The notes beneath the pieces are model-generated. The model saw only the letters and a list, made by a program, of their open reading frames with translations, was not told the origin of the DNA and ran no database searches. From positions 1 to 64,000 of the forward strand of contig JAIRVB010000033.1 in assembly GCA_031254105.1 (NCBI GenBank): a stretch of DNA of 64,000 nucleotides, read 5' to 3'. This document shows, one piece after another, positions 54,649 to 63,344 of the stretch. The translations under genes and the position numbers were made by a program. The stretch's first letter is position 1, and each line of letters starts with the position of its first letter. This DNA is from Chitinispirillales bacterium. GTDB lineage: Bacteria > Fibrobacterota > Chitinivibrionia > Chitinivibrionales > Chitinispirillaceae.

Positions 54649-55002
54649 TCAAGCTAAAAAAGCATTTGGAATATGATCTATTTTACCCATAAAAACAGAA
54701 ATGACATCCACGCGCCGGGGATGGGAATGCAGTTTGCGCTCGTACATGTAGCGCTGCGCGAGGCGGATAATGTTTTTTTGCTTTGCGGGCGTGATTCGAT
54801 ACAAGGGGTTGCCGCATCCGCGATTTTGCGCGGCTTTAACTTCTACGAAAACAAAAGTTCCTTCCGGCGATTTGGCTATAATGTCAATTTCGCCATGCTT
54901 GGTTCTGTAATTTCTGGTTTCGATTGTGTATCCTTTTGAGAGCAGGTATTCGGCTGCCGCGCCTTCTCCCTGTTTGCCTTTTTCGCATGTATTCACAGGC
55001 AT
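54649..55002 (-). CDS. yraN: YraN/UPF0102 family endonuclease-like protein
   Basis: A 117-aa protein with the UPF0102 restriction-endonuclease-like core: GEGAAAEYLLSKGYTIETRNYRTKHGEIDIIAKSPEGTFVFVEVKA (D...EVK triad) and TPAKQKNIIRLAQRYMY. Its role is thought to be in DNA processing but is not established. Normal length, minus strand, just downstream of the HEPN/MNT pair. Confidence 0.92.
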   Translation of the reverse strand: MPVNTCEKGKQGEGAAAEYLLSKGYTIETRNYRTKHGEIDIIAKSPEGTFVFVEVKAAQNRGCGNPLYRITPAKQKNIIRLAQRYMYERKLHSHPRRVDVISVFMGKIDHIPNAFLA

Positions 55003-55092
55003 TCTCCATTATTCCGGGGGTAATAAGTATATGAAAAGTAAATGGAAGATTCGAGAAGTATTGGGAATAATACCGGTTTGGATGGAGAGAAT

Positions 55093-55407
55093 TTACGCGG
55101 CTTTCTTCCTGTATATTACTTTCCCGACTCTGTCGATATGTTCTTTCAGGTCTTGATTATCAATTTTGTCGTATTGTGAGATGTCAACAAGATACGGAAT
55201 GTCCGAATCGTTAAAATCTCCCGCGACGCGTAAGAGATGGGTATGGGTAAATGTATCGTCGGTTCGCAAGGCTATGTCAATATCCGAGCCATTACGGTAA
55301 TTTCCTTTTGCCCTGCTTCCGTAAAGAACAACCTGTTCTATATTTTCGTATTTATGGAATATTTTTTCCATAGAATTCATAGTTCTTTGCGATAAGCCGT
55401 AATTCAT
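55093..55407 (-). CDS. MNT-type minimal nucleotidyltransferase (antitoxin-like)
   Basis: A 104-aa nucleotidyltransferase with QVVLYGSRAKGNYRNGSDIDIALRTD, the GSxAxG...SDxD active site of the Pol-beta superfamily. Adjacent and overlapping by 4 bases (ATGA) with a HEPN-type HI0074-family gene upstream. In characterised HEPN/MNT modules the nucleotidyltransferase AMPylates and neutralises the HEPN RNase toxin. That role is inferred here from family and linkage. Confidence 0.88.
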   Translation of the reverse strand: MNYGLSQRTMNSMEKIFHKYENIEQVVLYGSRAKGNYRNGSDIDIALRTDDTFTHTHLLRVAGDFNDSDIPYLVDISQYDKIDNQDLKEHIDRVGKVIYRKKAA

Positions 55408-55829
55408 ATAAGGCTCTCCATTTTTTCACGGAACCTCGTAAATAACGAATAATAAATTCCAACAATATCACGAACTAATAATTCAGCAGTCTTTTCATCG
55501 TATGTGTGAGAAATAATATTTCTACCCTCAATCATGTCAAGCCACGTCTGCCCATCATCAATAAGTCCGCGGTTAAAAGAGTTTCTTACCGCGTCTCTGG
55601 AGCCGCTTATGTTTTTAACGCCGTCATCGTGAAGATAATCTTTCATAACATTCCAGGCAAGCTCTATCGTAAATTCAAAACACTGTATTAAACCCTCATA
55701 TGAAATCTCGCTTATTGTCTCGTTAAATAAATTCTTATCATCACTGACAAACTCGACCGCGTTAGACAACTTATTTAACGCTTTCTTGTAGTTGTTAAAC
55801 CTTTGACGCCATCTTATATCTTTTTTCAT
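55404..55829 (-). CDS. HEPN-type HI0074-family protein (toxin-like)
   Basis: A 141-aa all-helical nucleotidyltransferase-substrate-binding (HI0074) protein. RQRFNNYKKALNKLSNAV, YEGLIQCFEFTIELAWNVMKDYL and the HEPN-like catalytic motif RNIISHTYDE (RX4-6H) are visible. It is the first gene of a HEPN/MNT toxin-antitoxin pair, translationally coupled to the nucleotidyltransferase gene. A solitary copy in this window. Confidence 0.87.
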   Translation of the reverse strand: MKKDIRWRQRFNNYKKALNKLSNAVEFVSDDKNLFNETISEISYEGLIQCFEFTIELAWNVMKDYLHDDGVKNISGSRDAVRNSFNRGLIDDGQTWLDMIEGRNIISHTYDEKTAELLVRDIVGIYYSLFTRFREKMESLI

Positions 55830-55907
55830 TTATGAAAAATATCTCCGGTTATAATTACAATTATCTTTGCCTCTGTATGATAAAATATAACAGGATGATA
55901 CCTGAAT

Positions 55908-56072
55908 GTGACTTTTTATAAAGATCGGCTGGCGGAGTTTTCAACTGTCGCAAATTTTGCGGCAGTTGCCGCCAACGGCAAAGCCTGTCAGATGAAATAT
56001 CATTTTCGTAAACTCATGAAGATGATAATGCGCATTGATTTTTTAAATGAATTACAGGAATTGGACGTTTGA
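55908..56072 (+). CDS. Possible small ORF in an otherwise empty 440-bp gap
   Basis: A 54-codon frame from GTG 55908 to TGA 56070-56072 reads VTFYKDRLAEFSTVANFAAV, AANGKACQMKYHFRKLMKMI and MRIDFLNELQELDV. It is helical and basic, but there is no SD and no family I recognise. It could be a fragment of a larger lost gene. I see nothing else in 55830-56271. Confidence 0.25.
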   Translation: MTFYKDRLAEFSTVANFAAVAANGKACQMKYHFRKLMKMIMRIDFLNELQELDV

Positions 56073-56271
56073 AACGGGCAAAGAAAAAACTTGCCTTTTG
56101 TCCGCACTGATTTTGTAAATTTGTAACAACGGAAATAGAAAATTATGTGAGAATTTCAGAAATAAATGAGAAGAAATTTCTACTGTATACTAGATAATAT
56201 AAATCTTTTATTCAGAAAATGAGACTGTTTTTTAGAGATTCGGCGAACAGTGTTCGCCGAATCGCGTGTAG

Positions 56272-57363
56272 TCACCCGCTATTCTTCAAATGTAAAACCA
56301 ACGCCGCCCCCAATCCCGCAATAGCAAGCCAGGAAACCCACTGCGTCTTAACCATCATCTTCCAATACCTGAGACTGCAAAAAGGCGCCTCAACAAATGA
56401 AACCGTCTGCCGCCGGTCTGTAATCCTGCGGTCATCCGCTTCGGTTTGTTTTGTTGTTTTACCGGAACCGCCCCTGGTAACAGGGTTAAACCGGACAGTC
56501 GGGCGGTCGGCAAGTTCATTGGGATCTACCGAATCAAGATGCTCAAGGAGTTCCTCTACGGATTCGTAGCGCTCATGCTTCTCTTTTTTGAGAGCTTTTA
56601 AGATGATGAGTTCAAGACGTTTCGGGGTATCTTTACGCTTCACAGAGGGAGGCACAGGCTGCTCATGAACCTGTTTGTAGGCTACGGCCATAGAGTTATT
56701 AGCTGTAAACGGGGGCTTTCGGGTCAGCATCTCGTACATCAGGATACCAAGGGAGTAGATATCGGTCTGCGCGTCAAGTTTCTTACCCTGAGCCTGTTCG
56801 GGCGACATATATTCGGGAGTGCCTACGGCTGATCCGGTCATAGTTATGTCAATGCTGGAAAACATCTTCGCGATTCCAAAATCGCTTATGTGAACAACCT
56901 TATTTTTGTCAAGAAGAATATTTTGCGGTTTTATATCACGGTGAATGATATTACGGTTATGCGCATAACGCAGACCGCGGCAGATCTGTTTTGAAAAATC
57001 GATTATCTCCGGAACAGCTACAACGCGGTTCTCGTTAATGTAACAGCCAAGATCCATTCCGTCAACAAACTGCATGGCAAAGAAACGGTACCCGTCCTCT
57101 TCGCCGTATTCGTATATGCTTACAATGTTCTGATGTTCCATCAGTGAGATCGCTTTGGCCTCAATCTCAAACCTTTTTGCAAACTCCTCATCTCTTGAGA
57201 GTTGGGGCGGCAGCACTTTTAAGGCCACTACGCGGTTAAGGGGCTCCTGTACAGCTTTGTAAATATCACCCATACCGCCTTTACCTAATTTACCAATGAT
57301 CTTGTAATTACCGATAAATGAGGGTTCTAAATCTACAAACTTGTTTTTTAACATCTGCTTCAT
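56272..57363 (-). CDS. Membrane-anchored Ser/Thr protein kinase
   Basis: A 363-aa Hanks-type kinase: IIGKLGKGGMGDIYKAVQ (Gly loop), VVALKVL (catalytic Lys), RNIIHRDIKPQNILLDKNKVVHISDFGIAK (HRD and DFG), GTPEYMSPEQAQG and DIYSLGILMYEMLTRKPPF. A single C-terminal helix WVSWLAIAGLGAALVLHL anchors it with no sensor domain outside. I set the start at ATG 57363, 5 bases after the ABC gene stop (SD AGGAG two bases upstream; ATG 57354 is an alternative). The upstream frame to 57465 overlaps the ABC gene. Probably phosphorylates the FHA-containing transporter encoded just before it. Confidence 0.9.
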   Translation of the reverse strand: MKQMLKNKFVDLEPSFIGNYKIIGKLGKGGMGDIYKAVQEPLNRVVALKVLPPQLSRDEEFAKRFEIEAKAISLMEHQNIVSIYEYGEEDGYRFFAMQFVDGMDLGCYINENRVVAVPEIIDFSKQICRGLRYAHNRNIIHRDIKPQNILLDKNKVVHISDFGIAKMFSSIDITMTGSAVGTPEYMSPEQAQGKKLDAQTDIYSLGILMYEMLTRKPPFTANNSMAVAYKQVHEQPVPPSVKRKDTPKRLELIILKALKKEKHERYESVEELLEHLDSVDPNELADRPTVRFNPVTRGGSGKTTKQTEADDRRITDRRQTVSFVEAPFCSLRYWKMMVKTQWVSWLAIAGLGAALVLHLKNSG

Positions 57364-57368
57364 AGCTC

Positions 57369-59570
57369 CTATGCGCCTGCTCCGTGACGGTCCGCCCGCG
57401 CTCCCTTGAGCGCAGCCCAGAATAAAATAATTAATCCTGCGCAAAGCAAAAACAATTCTGTCCATTCCCGATGCCAGAACAGAGTCTCCTCACGCAGAAA
57501 TACACCTTTCATTCTTCCGAAAATTGGCCGCGAAATAGTCAGATGAGAGAGCTTTTCTCCCCATTTGGACATGTGTTCAAACGGCACCAATATCCCCGAA
57601 AAGAAAATTTGCGGTATAAGAATGATGGGCAGCGTACTTATGGCGCGCCCTACGTTACTGCTCCACGCGCTGACCGCAAGCCCTAACAGATTACCGGAAA
57701 ATATAGCGGTAAACAGGAGTATGAGCAGTTCCATGGAAAATGTGATATGATTAAATATAATGACGGTAAATATAGTAAAGAACAGCGATTGAACAGCGCT
57801 GAGGACAGCCGCTGTAATTACGCGGGCAATAATATAAGAAAAACGGTTCATGCCGCACTTAGCTTCACGGTTAAGCAGATGCCGCTCTCTCGCAACTTCG
57901 CGGACAGCGTCAAGCCCTCCAACCCAGATACCGGTAACTGTCAAACAAAAATACAGTCCGGTTTCAAACAGTGCGATCGACGCTTTTTCATACACTAATC
58001 CAAGCAAAACTGTGATTAGCGGCGTTTGAAGGAGAAGCAAAGAGATGTTGCGGTGATCTCTGATGTAAATATTTGTATACCGGGAAGTCATCGCCGATAT
58101 TTGACGCGTGAAAAATGAGATTTTTTTTAACGGGTGCCGGAATTTGGCAGACCATTCGACGTGAGAGATATTCTGTCCGGAGTGCTGCGGGGCGATCTGT
58201 TCGGTATGCACCTGACGGTTTTGGGATGCTGTTTCGCTGCTTGCGGCTTTTTCATAAACTTCAGAAAGATTAGATACTCCAAAATGAACGCAAAGCTGCT
58301 GAGGGGGGCCGCAAAACCGTACCTTTCCCATCTGCATGAACACCGCGCGGTCGCAGAGTTCAAGCTGTTCAAGCGTGTGAGTCACTAAAATCAACGTATG
58401 CCCTTTGTCGCATATGCGCCTGAAGAGCTGCATGAATTTACCTATAAGACCGGGATCAAGCCCGGCAAGCGGTTCATCAAGAATGAGCGCTGCGGGAGAA
58501 GCTAAAAGTTCAACGCCCACATGCAGCCGTCTTGCTTCCCCGCCGGAAAGATTTGCGACACGGTGATTTCTGAGGCGTTTGAGCTCCATCAGCTCAAGCA
58601 CCTCTTCCGCCCGCATAAGGCGTTCATTTGCGGTACTGTCTCCGGGAAGTCTGATTAAACTTTGATCTGTCAGTGTTTCCCATACTGTTAACTCGGGACG
58701 CAAAAGAACCTGCTGGGAAACGTAACCGATACCTCTGGTAAAAGCCGCTCCGAATTTGTCAACAGGAAAACCGTTCATGAAAAGCCGGCCTGAAGTGGGA
58801 GCAACCTGTCCGGAAAGAACCCGCGAAAGCGTTGACTTGCCCGCGCCGCTTGCTCCGAGAAGCGCAACAAACGCGCCGGGTTCTATAACAAGACTTACGT
58901 CATCAAGAAGCTTTTTTCCTTTAATACGCAACCCAAGAGCGCAGCCCTCTATTTTGATTTTATTAAGATCATCAGCCCTTAAAAATTTTCCGCCGCTTAC
59001 ATAGAATCTGAAAGGGCCGATATGCACCGCATCCCCTTCGCCGAGCGCCGCTGTTCTTACAGCGCGGCCATTGACATAAGTGGAATTGGAACTGCCCTGG
59101 TCAACAATTATTAATCCGTTTTGATTGGTTCTTACAATCGCGTGAAAGCGGGAAACAAGCGGGTGAGGCAGACAGATATCGTTTGCCGTGTCCCTTCCTA
59201 TTCTCCAAATACCTTTGTTTTCGTACTGAGATGAAACATCGCCGCTCTCTTTTTCGAGAACGGTTAAATTAATATATCCATCTCTTATATCAATACGAAG
59301 AACCTGAATGCCGATAGTCAGGATTGAACCGTTTAAAAGCCCGCCTGTCTTTACAGGCGTGTCATTAATGCGTATCCCGAAAGTGCTGTCCGAATCGGTA
59401 ACAGAGGGAGAAACGCCGTCACAGCGGATTACCGCATGATGCCGTGAAACCCCTACTCCCGCAAGACATATATCACACGCGGGATCCCGGCCTATCCGGC
59501 GTTCGCTGCCGTCAAGAGGAAAACTAAACTTTGTTCGCGCCGCTGTTTTTACAGAGTCTACGGATATCAT
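57369..59570 (-). CDS. FHA-FHA-ABC ATPase-ABC2 membrane fusion transporter
   Basis: A 733-aa ABCG-like half-transporter with two N-terminal FHA domains (RRIGRDPACDICLAGVGVSRHHAVI; WRIGRDTANDICLPHPLVSRFHAIV...DQGSSNSTYVNG). The ABC ATPase has LLGASGAGKSTLSRVLSG, LSGGEARRLHVGVELL and ALILDEPLAGLD. A six-helix ABC2-type permease follows (HRNISLLLLQTPLITVLLGLVY ... ILIPQIFFSGILVPFEHM). FHA domains bind phosphothreonine, and a Ser/Thr kinase gene follows 5 bases downstream, so phosphorylation-controlled transport is likely. The start overlaps the gmk stop (ATGA). The substrate is unknown. Confidence 0.9.
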   Translation of the reverse strand: MISVDSVKTAARTKFSFPLDGSERRIGRDPACDICLAGVGVSRHHAVIRCDGVSPSVTDSDSTFGIRINDTPVKTGGLLNGSILTIGIQVLRIDIRDGYINLTVLEKESGDVSSQYENKGIWRIGRDTANDICLPHPLVSRFHAIVRTNQNGLIIVDQGSSNSTYVNGRAVRTAALGEGDAVHIGPFRFYVSGGKFLRADDLNKIKIEGCALGLRIKGKKLLDDVSLVIEPGAFVALLGASGAGKSTLSRVLSGQVAPTSGRLFMNGFPVDKFGAAFTRGIGYVSQQVLLRPELTVWETLTDQSLIRLPGDSTANERLMRAEEVLELMELKRLRNHRVANLSGGEARRLHVGVELLASPAALILDEPLAGLDPGLIGKFMQLFRRICDKGHTLILVTHTLEQLELCDRAVFMQMGKVRFCGPPQQLCVHFGVSNLSEVYEKAASSETASQNRQVHTEQIAPQHSGQNISHVEWSAKFRHPLKKISFFTRQISAMTSRYTNIYIRDHRNISLLLLQTPLITVLLGLVYEKASIALFETGLYFCLTVTGIWVGGLDAVREVARERHLLNREAKCGMNRFSYIIARVITAAVLSAVQSLFFTIFTVIIFNHITFSMELLILLFTAIFSGNLLGLAVSAWSSNVGRAISTLPIILIPQIFFSGILVPFEHMSKWGEKLSHLTISRPIFGRMKGVFLREETLFWHREWTELFLLCAGLIILFWAALKGARADRHGAGA

Positions 59571-60157
59571 CCGTTAATAATCGTCCTTGTTAATTTCGAA
59601 ATTTTTTCTTTCGCGCGTTCAAGATCATCATTTACAATTGTGTACTCATACTTTCCTTCGCCCGCCGCAAATTCCATCTCTGTTCTCGCGTTTTCTAACC
59701 TTACCAAAATAGTCGATTCATCGTCGGTTTTTCTTAGCCGCAAACGTTTTTCAAGCTCCTCTATTGAAGGAGGGGTTATAAGTATGCCGACAGCCTCAGG
59801 AAATACACAGTCCAATTTCTTTTTTCCGAAAACATCGATATCCATAACTATACTGGCGCCTCTTGACACTACAGATTCAACGAACAAACGGGGAGTGCCG
59901 TAGTAGTTTCCATGAACCAGCTCCCATTCGGCGAACTCATCATTTGCGGCCCTTTGCCGAAATTCCTCCTCGCTGAGAAAGAAGTAATGCTTTCCATTAA
60001 CCTCACCCTGCCGCGGTTTACGGGTCGTAGCGGAAACAGAATACACAAGCCCGGGTACAGTCTCTAAAAGGTAGGAGAGCAGGGTTGTTTTTCCGGCTCC
60101 TGAGGGCGCGGAGAAAACTAATATTTTCCCTCTATTTTTTATCATCGTCGTCATCAT
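59567..60157 (-). CDS. gmk: Guanylate kinase
   Basis: A 196-aa GMP kinase: ILVFSAPSGAGKTTLLSYLL (P-loop), YSVSATTRKPRQGEVNGKHYFF (GMP-binding), FAEWELVHGNYYGTP and VMDIDVFGKKKL. The start is uncertain among ATGs at 60157, 60154 and 60145 within the 3' end of the upstream gene. It overlaps its neighbour on both sides, so it is embedded in the FHA-ABC/kinase transcript. Confidence 0.95.
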   Translation of the reverse strand: MMTTMIKNRGKILVFSAPSGAGKTTLLSYLLETVPGLVYSVSATTRKPRQGEVNGKHYFFLSEEEFRQRAANDEFAEWELVHGNYYGTPRLFVESVVSRGASIVMDIDVFGKKKLDCVFPEAVGILITPPSIEELEKRLRLRKTDDESTILVRLENARTEMEFAAGEGKYEYTIVNDDLERAKEKISKLTRTIING

Positions 60158-60404
60158 TTTCTTCCGCTTTTTTCTTTTCTTCTACTTTTTGTTTCTCTTC
60201 AAAAAATTGCGAGTGCTCCTTGCCGCTAACATCAAGCCTGTATTTCAGCTTAATAGCTTCTACCTTGATCTCATACTCTTTACGCAGCAGGTATTCTAAT
60301 TTATAAAGCACATTATCAATATTACCTGTTGTCTGGCTAATCACCAAAAACAAAATAAAAAGAGCTACTACAGTAAATATTGCAATAATAATCTGAGCTG
60401 TCAT
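60132..60404 (-). CDS. Small membrane protein with charged coiled tail
   Basis: A 90-aa protein from ATG 60404 (SD GAGAGAGAAAA). One N-terminal helix (TAQIIIAIFTVVALFILFLV) precedes a charged, probably coiled-coil segment (YKLEYLLRKEYEIKVEAIKL) and an acidic/Lys tail ending NDDDDDKK. The frame could extend to 60455, but the shorter start gives a normal membrane N-terminus. It overlaps gmk, so it is co-expressed. No family recognised. LapA-like in layout. Confidence 0.65.
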   Translation of the reverse strand: MTAQIIIAIFTVVALFILFLVISQTTGNIDNVLYKLEYLLRKEYEIKVEAIKLKYRLDVSGKEHSQFFEEKQKVEEKKKAEENDDDDDKK

Positions 60405-60473
60405 TTTTCTCTCTCTTATGCAAAAAGATACCCTGTTTAATATACAATCTTTCAACTACTAACTAATAGTTAA

Positions 60474-60568
60474 TGCAGAAATAATAATGCGGAATGCAGA
60501 AATGAAACCACAGATATACAACCTGGCTTTTCTTTGTATTTCTAAGTATGTTTGATATTTCCGCATTG
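60474..60568. repeat. Degenerate GCAGAAT-type hairpin repeat
   Basis: AATGCAGAAATAATAATGCG plus GAATGCAGAAATGAAA on the left and TTTCTTTGTATTTC ... GATATTTCCGCATTGT on the right form an eroded inverted repeat of the 17946-18008 type. It separates the small membrane protein from the PAP2 gene. Confidence 0.5.
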
Positions 60569-60579
60569 TATCTCTATCC

Positions 60580-61443
60580 CTAAAACACAAACATCGCAGT
60601 TAAAGCCGCCCCCGCCCCATCGGGCGCTATTCTCATATTAAAATTGCCGACATACCTGTAAGGAGCAAAAAAAGCCTTATATGAGGCGTTAACTAAAAAA
60701 GTACCGATCAGCGCGCCCGCAAGTATATCTGTGGGATAGTGTTTGGCGCCTTCCACACGGCCCCAGGCTGTGGCTAAAGTAAGGGCTGTCAGAGTGCCGT
60801 AGACTGGGTAACTATATGTTTTTGGAAGAGACATGCCGCTTATTGTTCTTATAGAATAACCATTTGCTGCCGCTGCCGCTGCGGTATGAGCGGAAGGAAA
60901 AGAGAGAGTGTTTGTCGAATCGGGCCGTAGTCGCCTTGTCGTTCTTTTCAAAACTTCTGTAGTTCCTAATGTCAATGCGCCGGATACAACAGCGGCTTCC
61001 GCGGCGGCAACCGGAGCATAGAGATTGGGCGGAATCCCAAATTCAGTTTGCAGAGGACAACCTCGGTCAGCCGCTTCATCTAAAGGAAAGTACTTCACAA
61101 AATAAGCAGCCGCCGCTATTCCGGCAGACGTAACTACAAAAATATCGCTGGCGGTTCTGGCATTTTCAATTGAACCAAAAACAGGTGTACTTTTCGTTGC
61201 GCGGGAGGAGATTTGTTTGTCCTTTCCCGATGCCGCAACAGCAATAAGCGCTGCTGTTGTGATCCCTATATAAGGATCAAAAAGCGCGTCCTTGAGCGAC
61301 GCTCCAATTCTTGATTTTTCCGGTAATACTTTTGGGTCTTCAAACCCATTAGCCTTGAATACTCTGCTTGAGCAGCCGCCAAAAAAACAGCAAGACAAAC
61401 TCACGCAAAGTAAAACGGCTCTCTTAAAAATATCTCTCACCAC
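60580..61443 (-). CDS. PAP2-family phosphatase, putative lipoprotein
   Basis: A 287-aa protein. The N-terminus AVLLCVSLSCCFFGGCSS looks like a lipoprotein signal with a Cys after FGG. The PAP2 motifs are KRTTRRLRPD (KX6RP), LSFPSAHTAAAAAA (PSGH-like) and WGRVEGAKHYPTDILAGALIG (SRX5HX3D-like), with helices between. Probably dephosphorylates lipid phosphates at the envelope. The end GAGAALTAMFVF is hydrophobic. It lies downstream of rfbDB with a 16-base gap, possibly one transcript. Confidence 0.85.
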   Translation of the reverse strand: MVRDIFKRAVLLCVSLSCCFFGGCSSRVFKANGFEDPKVLPEKSRIGASLKDALFDPYIGITTAALIAVAASGKDKQISSRATKSTPVFGSIENARTASDIFVVTSAGIAAAAYFVKYFPLDEAADRGCPLQTEFGIPPNLYAPVAAAEAAVVSGALTLGTTEVLKRTTRRLRPDSTNTLSFPSAHTAAAAAANGYSIRTISGMSLPKTYSYPVYGTLTALTLATAWGRVEGAKHYPTDILAGALIGTFLVNASYKAFFAPYRYVGNFNMRIAPDGAGAALTAMFVF

Positions 61444-61459
61444 TCACCTTCAACTTTAA

Positions 61460-62458
61460 CTATTTCTGTATTTTCGTAAGAAGCTTTCCCCACCACTCCT
61501 TATTTTCAAGATACCACTTTATAGTGGTACGTATTCCGGTTTCAAAGTCCATTGACGGCGACCAGCCCAGTTCCCGTTCAATTTTTGAAGCGTCAATAGC
61601 GTATCTGCGGTCATGACCGGGACGATCCTTAACGAATGTGATGAGGCTTTCCGGTTTTCCCAACTCAGCGAGAATGATCTTTACAATGTCAATATTGCAT
61701 TTTTCATTATTACCGCCGATATTGTAAACCTCACCCGGAATGCCCTTAAAGAGAACCGTTTCTACCGCGCCGCAGTGATCACATACGTAAAGCCAGTCCC
61801 TTACGTTCATTCCGTCGCCATATACCGGAAGCGGTTTATCATTCAGCGCGTTTGTAATCATAAGAGGAATGAGTTTTTCGGGAAACTGAAAAGGACCGTA
61901 GTTATTGGAACACCGGGTAATAAGAGTTGGAAAACCAAACGTTTCAAAGTACGAACGCGCCAGAAGGTCGCTGCCAGCTTTTGAAGCGGAATAAGGACTG
62001 TTCGGAGCAAGCGGAGTGGACTCTGTAAAATAGCCGGTTTTGCCCAAAGTTCCATATACTTCATCTGTAGACACATGAACAAAACGTTTGGAGCTGTAAT
62101 CGCCGCCCCATGCCTCTTTTGCGGCTTGCAGCAGCGTCTGAGTACCCAATACATTTGTAATGACAAACCGCGCCGGACCCGTTATGCTTTTGTCAACATG
62201 GCTTTCCGCGGCGAAATGCACAACCGCGTCAAACGTGTTTTTGTCGAAAACTTCCTTCACAGCAGCGGTATCGCAAATGTCACCCTTTACAAATGTATAA
62301 CGCGAATCACCGCTGATCTCGTTAAGATTATCCGAATTGCCCGCGTAGGTAAGCAGATCATAGTTGACGATAGAACAATTTTTTCCGCTCTTAAGCATAT
62401 GAATAATAAAATTTGATCCTATGAATCCCGCGCCCCCGGTAACTAAAATTCTTTTCAT
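61460..62458 (-). CDS. rfbB: dTDP-glucose 4,6-dehydratase
   Basis: A 332-aa extended SDR: MKRILVTGGAGFIGSNFI, DLLTYAGNSDNL, VHFAAESHVDKSI, HVSTDEVYG, YSASKAGSDLLARSY (YxxxK), TRCSNNYGPFQFPEKLIPL and VRDWLYVCDH, all RmlB signatures. I begin at ATG 62458, one base after the rfbD stop. A 33-codon upstream extension overlaps rfbD and is rejected. Second enzyme of dTDP-L-rhamnose synthesis, for O-antigen or capsule. Confidence 0.95.
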   Translation of the reverse strand: MKRILVTGGAGFIGSNFIIHMLKSGKNCSIVNYDLLTYAGNSDNLNEISGDSRYTFVKGDICDTAAVKEVFDKNTFDAVVHFAAESHVDKSITGPARFVITNVLGTQTLLQAAKEAWGGDYSSKRFVHVSTDEVYGTLGKTGYFTESTPLAPNSPYSASKAGSDLLARSYFETFGFPTLITRCSNNYGPFQFPEKLIPLMITNALNDKPLPVYGDGMNVRDWLYVCDHCGAVETVLFKGIPGEVYNIGGNNEKCNIDIVKIILAELGKPESLITFVKDRPGHDRRYAIDASKIERELGWSPSMDFETGIRTTIKWYLENKEWWGKLLTKIQK

Positions 62459-62459
62459 T

Positions 62460-63329
62460 CTACTTACCCCCTCTATTGTTCTCAATTGAAATAAACTCTT
62501 TGAATCCTGAGCGCCAATCGGGCATGATGTTAACGCCCATCGCTTTAAACCGCGCATTTTCCAGAACGCTGTAAGCGGGTCTTGGCGCCGGGCGGGGAAA
62601 CTCCTCTGTGGTACATGGATTTACATCAACATTTATACCTGAGGCGGTAACAACCGCTTTAGCGAAATCAAACCAGCTGCACTCTCCCTCACTTGTGCAG
62701 TGAAATATACCACGATCATCCTTATCAAGAACAGAAAGAATCTGCCTGCATACGCTTACCGTCCATGTGGGAGTACCGAACTGATCATTTACAACTTTGA
62801 GCGGCCTGCCCTCTTTAAACGCCGCGTCCGCAAATTTGCGTATATTTTTTACGAAGTTATTGCCGTGCATACCATACAGCCACGCAATTCTGAAAATCAT
62901 ATAATCTGGACAGTTTTCGGCAATTATCTCCTCACCCCTGAGTTTGGATCTTCCGTAAACGCTCTGCGGATTTGTGCGGCTCTGTTCCGTATAGGGAACC
63001 GATGCTTTTCCGTCAAAAACATAATCTGTGCTGAAATGTATGAGAAGCGCGTTGGTTTCACGAGCTGTTAAAGCCAGGGCGGCACAAGCCGCCGCATTGA
63101 CCCTAAAAGCCTCCTCCGGCTGTTCTTCGCACAAGTCAACAGCGGTAAAGGCGGCGCAATTTACTATAATATCAGGATTGATATCATTTACACATCTGTC
63201 AACAGATATTTTATCAGTAATGTTAATTTGAGGATAATCAACACCGAAAACAGAATGCCCCGCAATCTCAGCCTGTTCAACAAAGTCATATCCCAGCTGC
63301 CCGCCGGATCCTATCGCCAATATTTTCAT
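62460..63329 (-). CDS. rfbD: dTDP-4-dehydrorhamnose reductase
   Basis: A 289-aa RmlD: MKILAIGSGGQLGYDFVEQA, DINPDIIVNCAAFTAVDLCEEQPEEAF, IHFSTDYVFDGKASVPYTEQ, NPQSVYGRSKLRGEE (YxxxK), RIAWLYGMHGNNFV and ...QFGTPTWT. Final NADPH-dependent step to dTDP-L-rhamnose. Immediately precedes rfbB. rfbA and rfbC are not in the window. Confidence 0.94.
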   Translation of the reverse strand: MKILAIGSGGQLGYDFVEQAEIAGHSVFGVDYPQINITDKISVDRCVNDINPDIIVNCAAFTAVDLCEEQPEEAFRVNAAACAALALTARETNALLIHFSTDYVFDGKASVPYTEQSRTNPQSVYGRSKLRGEEIIAENCPDYMIFRIAWLYGMHGNNFVKNIRKFADAAFKEGRPLKVVNDQFGTPTWTVSVCRQILSVLDKDDRGIFHCTSEGECSWFDFAKAVVTASGINVDVNPCTTEEFPRPAPRPAYSVLENARFKAMGVNIMPDWRSGFKEFISIENNRGGK

Positions 63330-63344
63330 CTCTTCTCCGTAAAT

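Noticed and set aside
57364-57465. N-terminal extension of the Ser/Thr kinase
   Set aside because: It overlaps the C-terminus of the FHA-ABC gene and encodes no domain. Starts at 57363 or 57354 fit the kinase fold.
62459-62557. N-terminal extension of RfbB
   Set aside because: It lies within rfbD in another frame. The ATG at 62458 gives the canonical MKRILVTGGAGFIG start directly after the rfbD stop.
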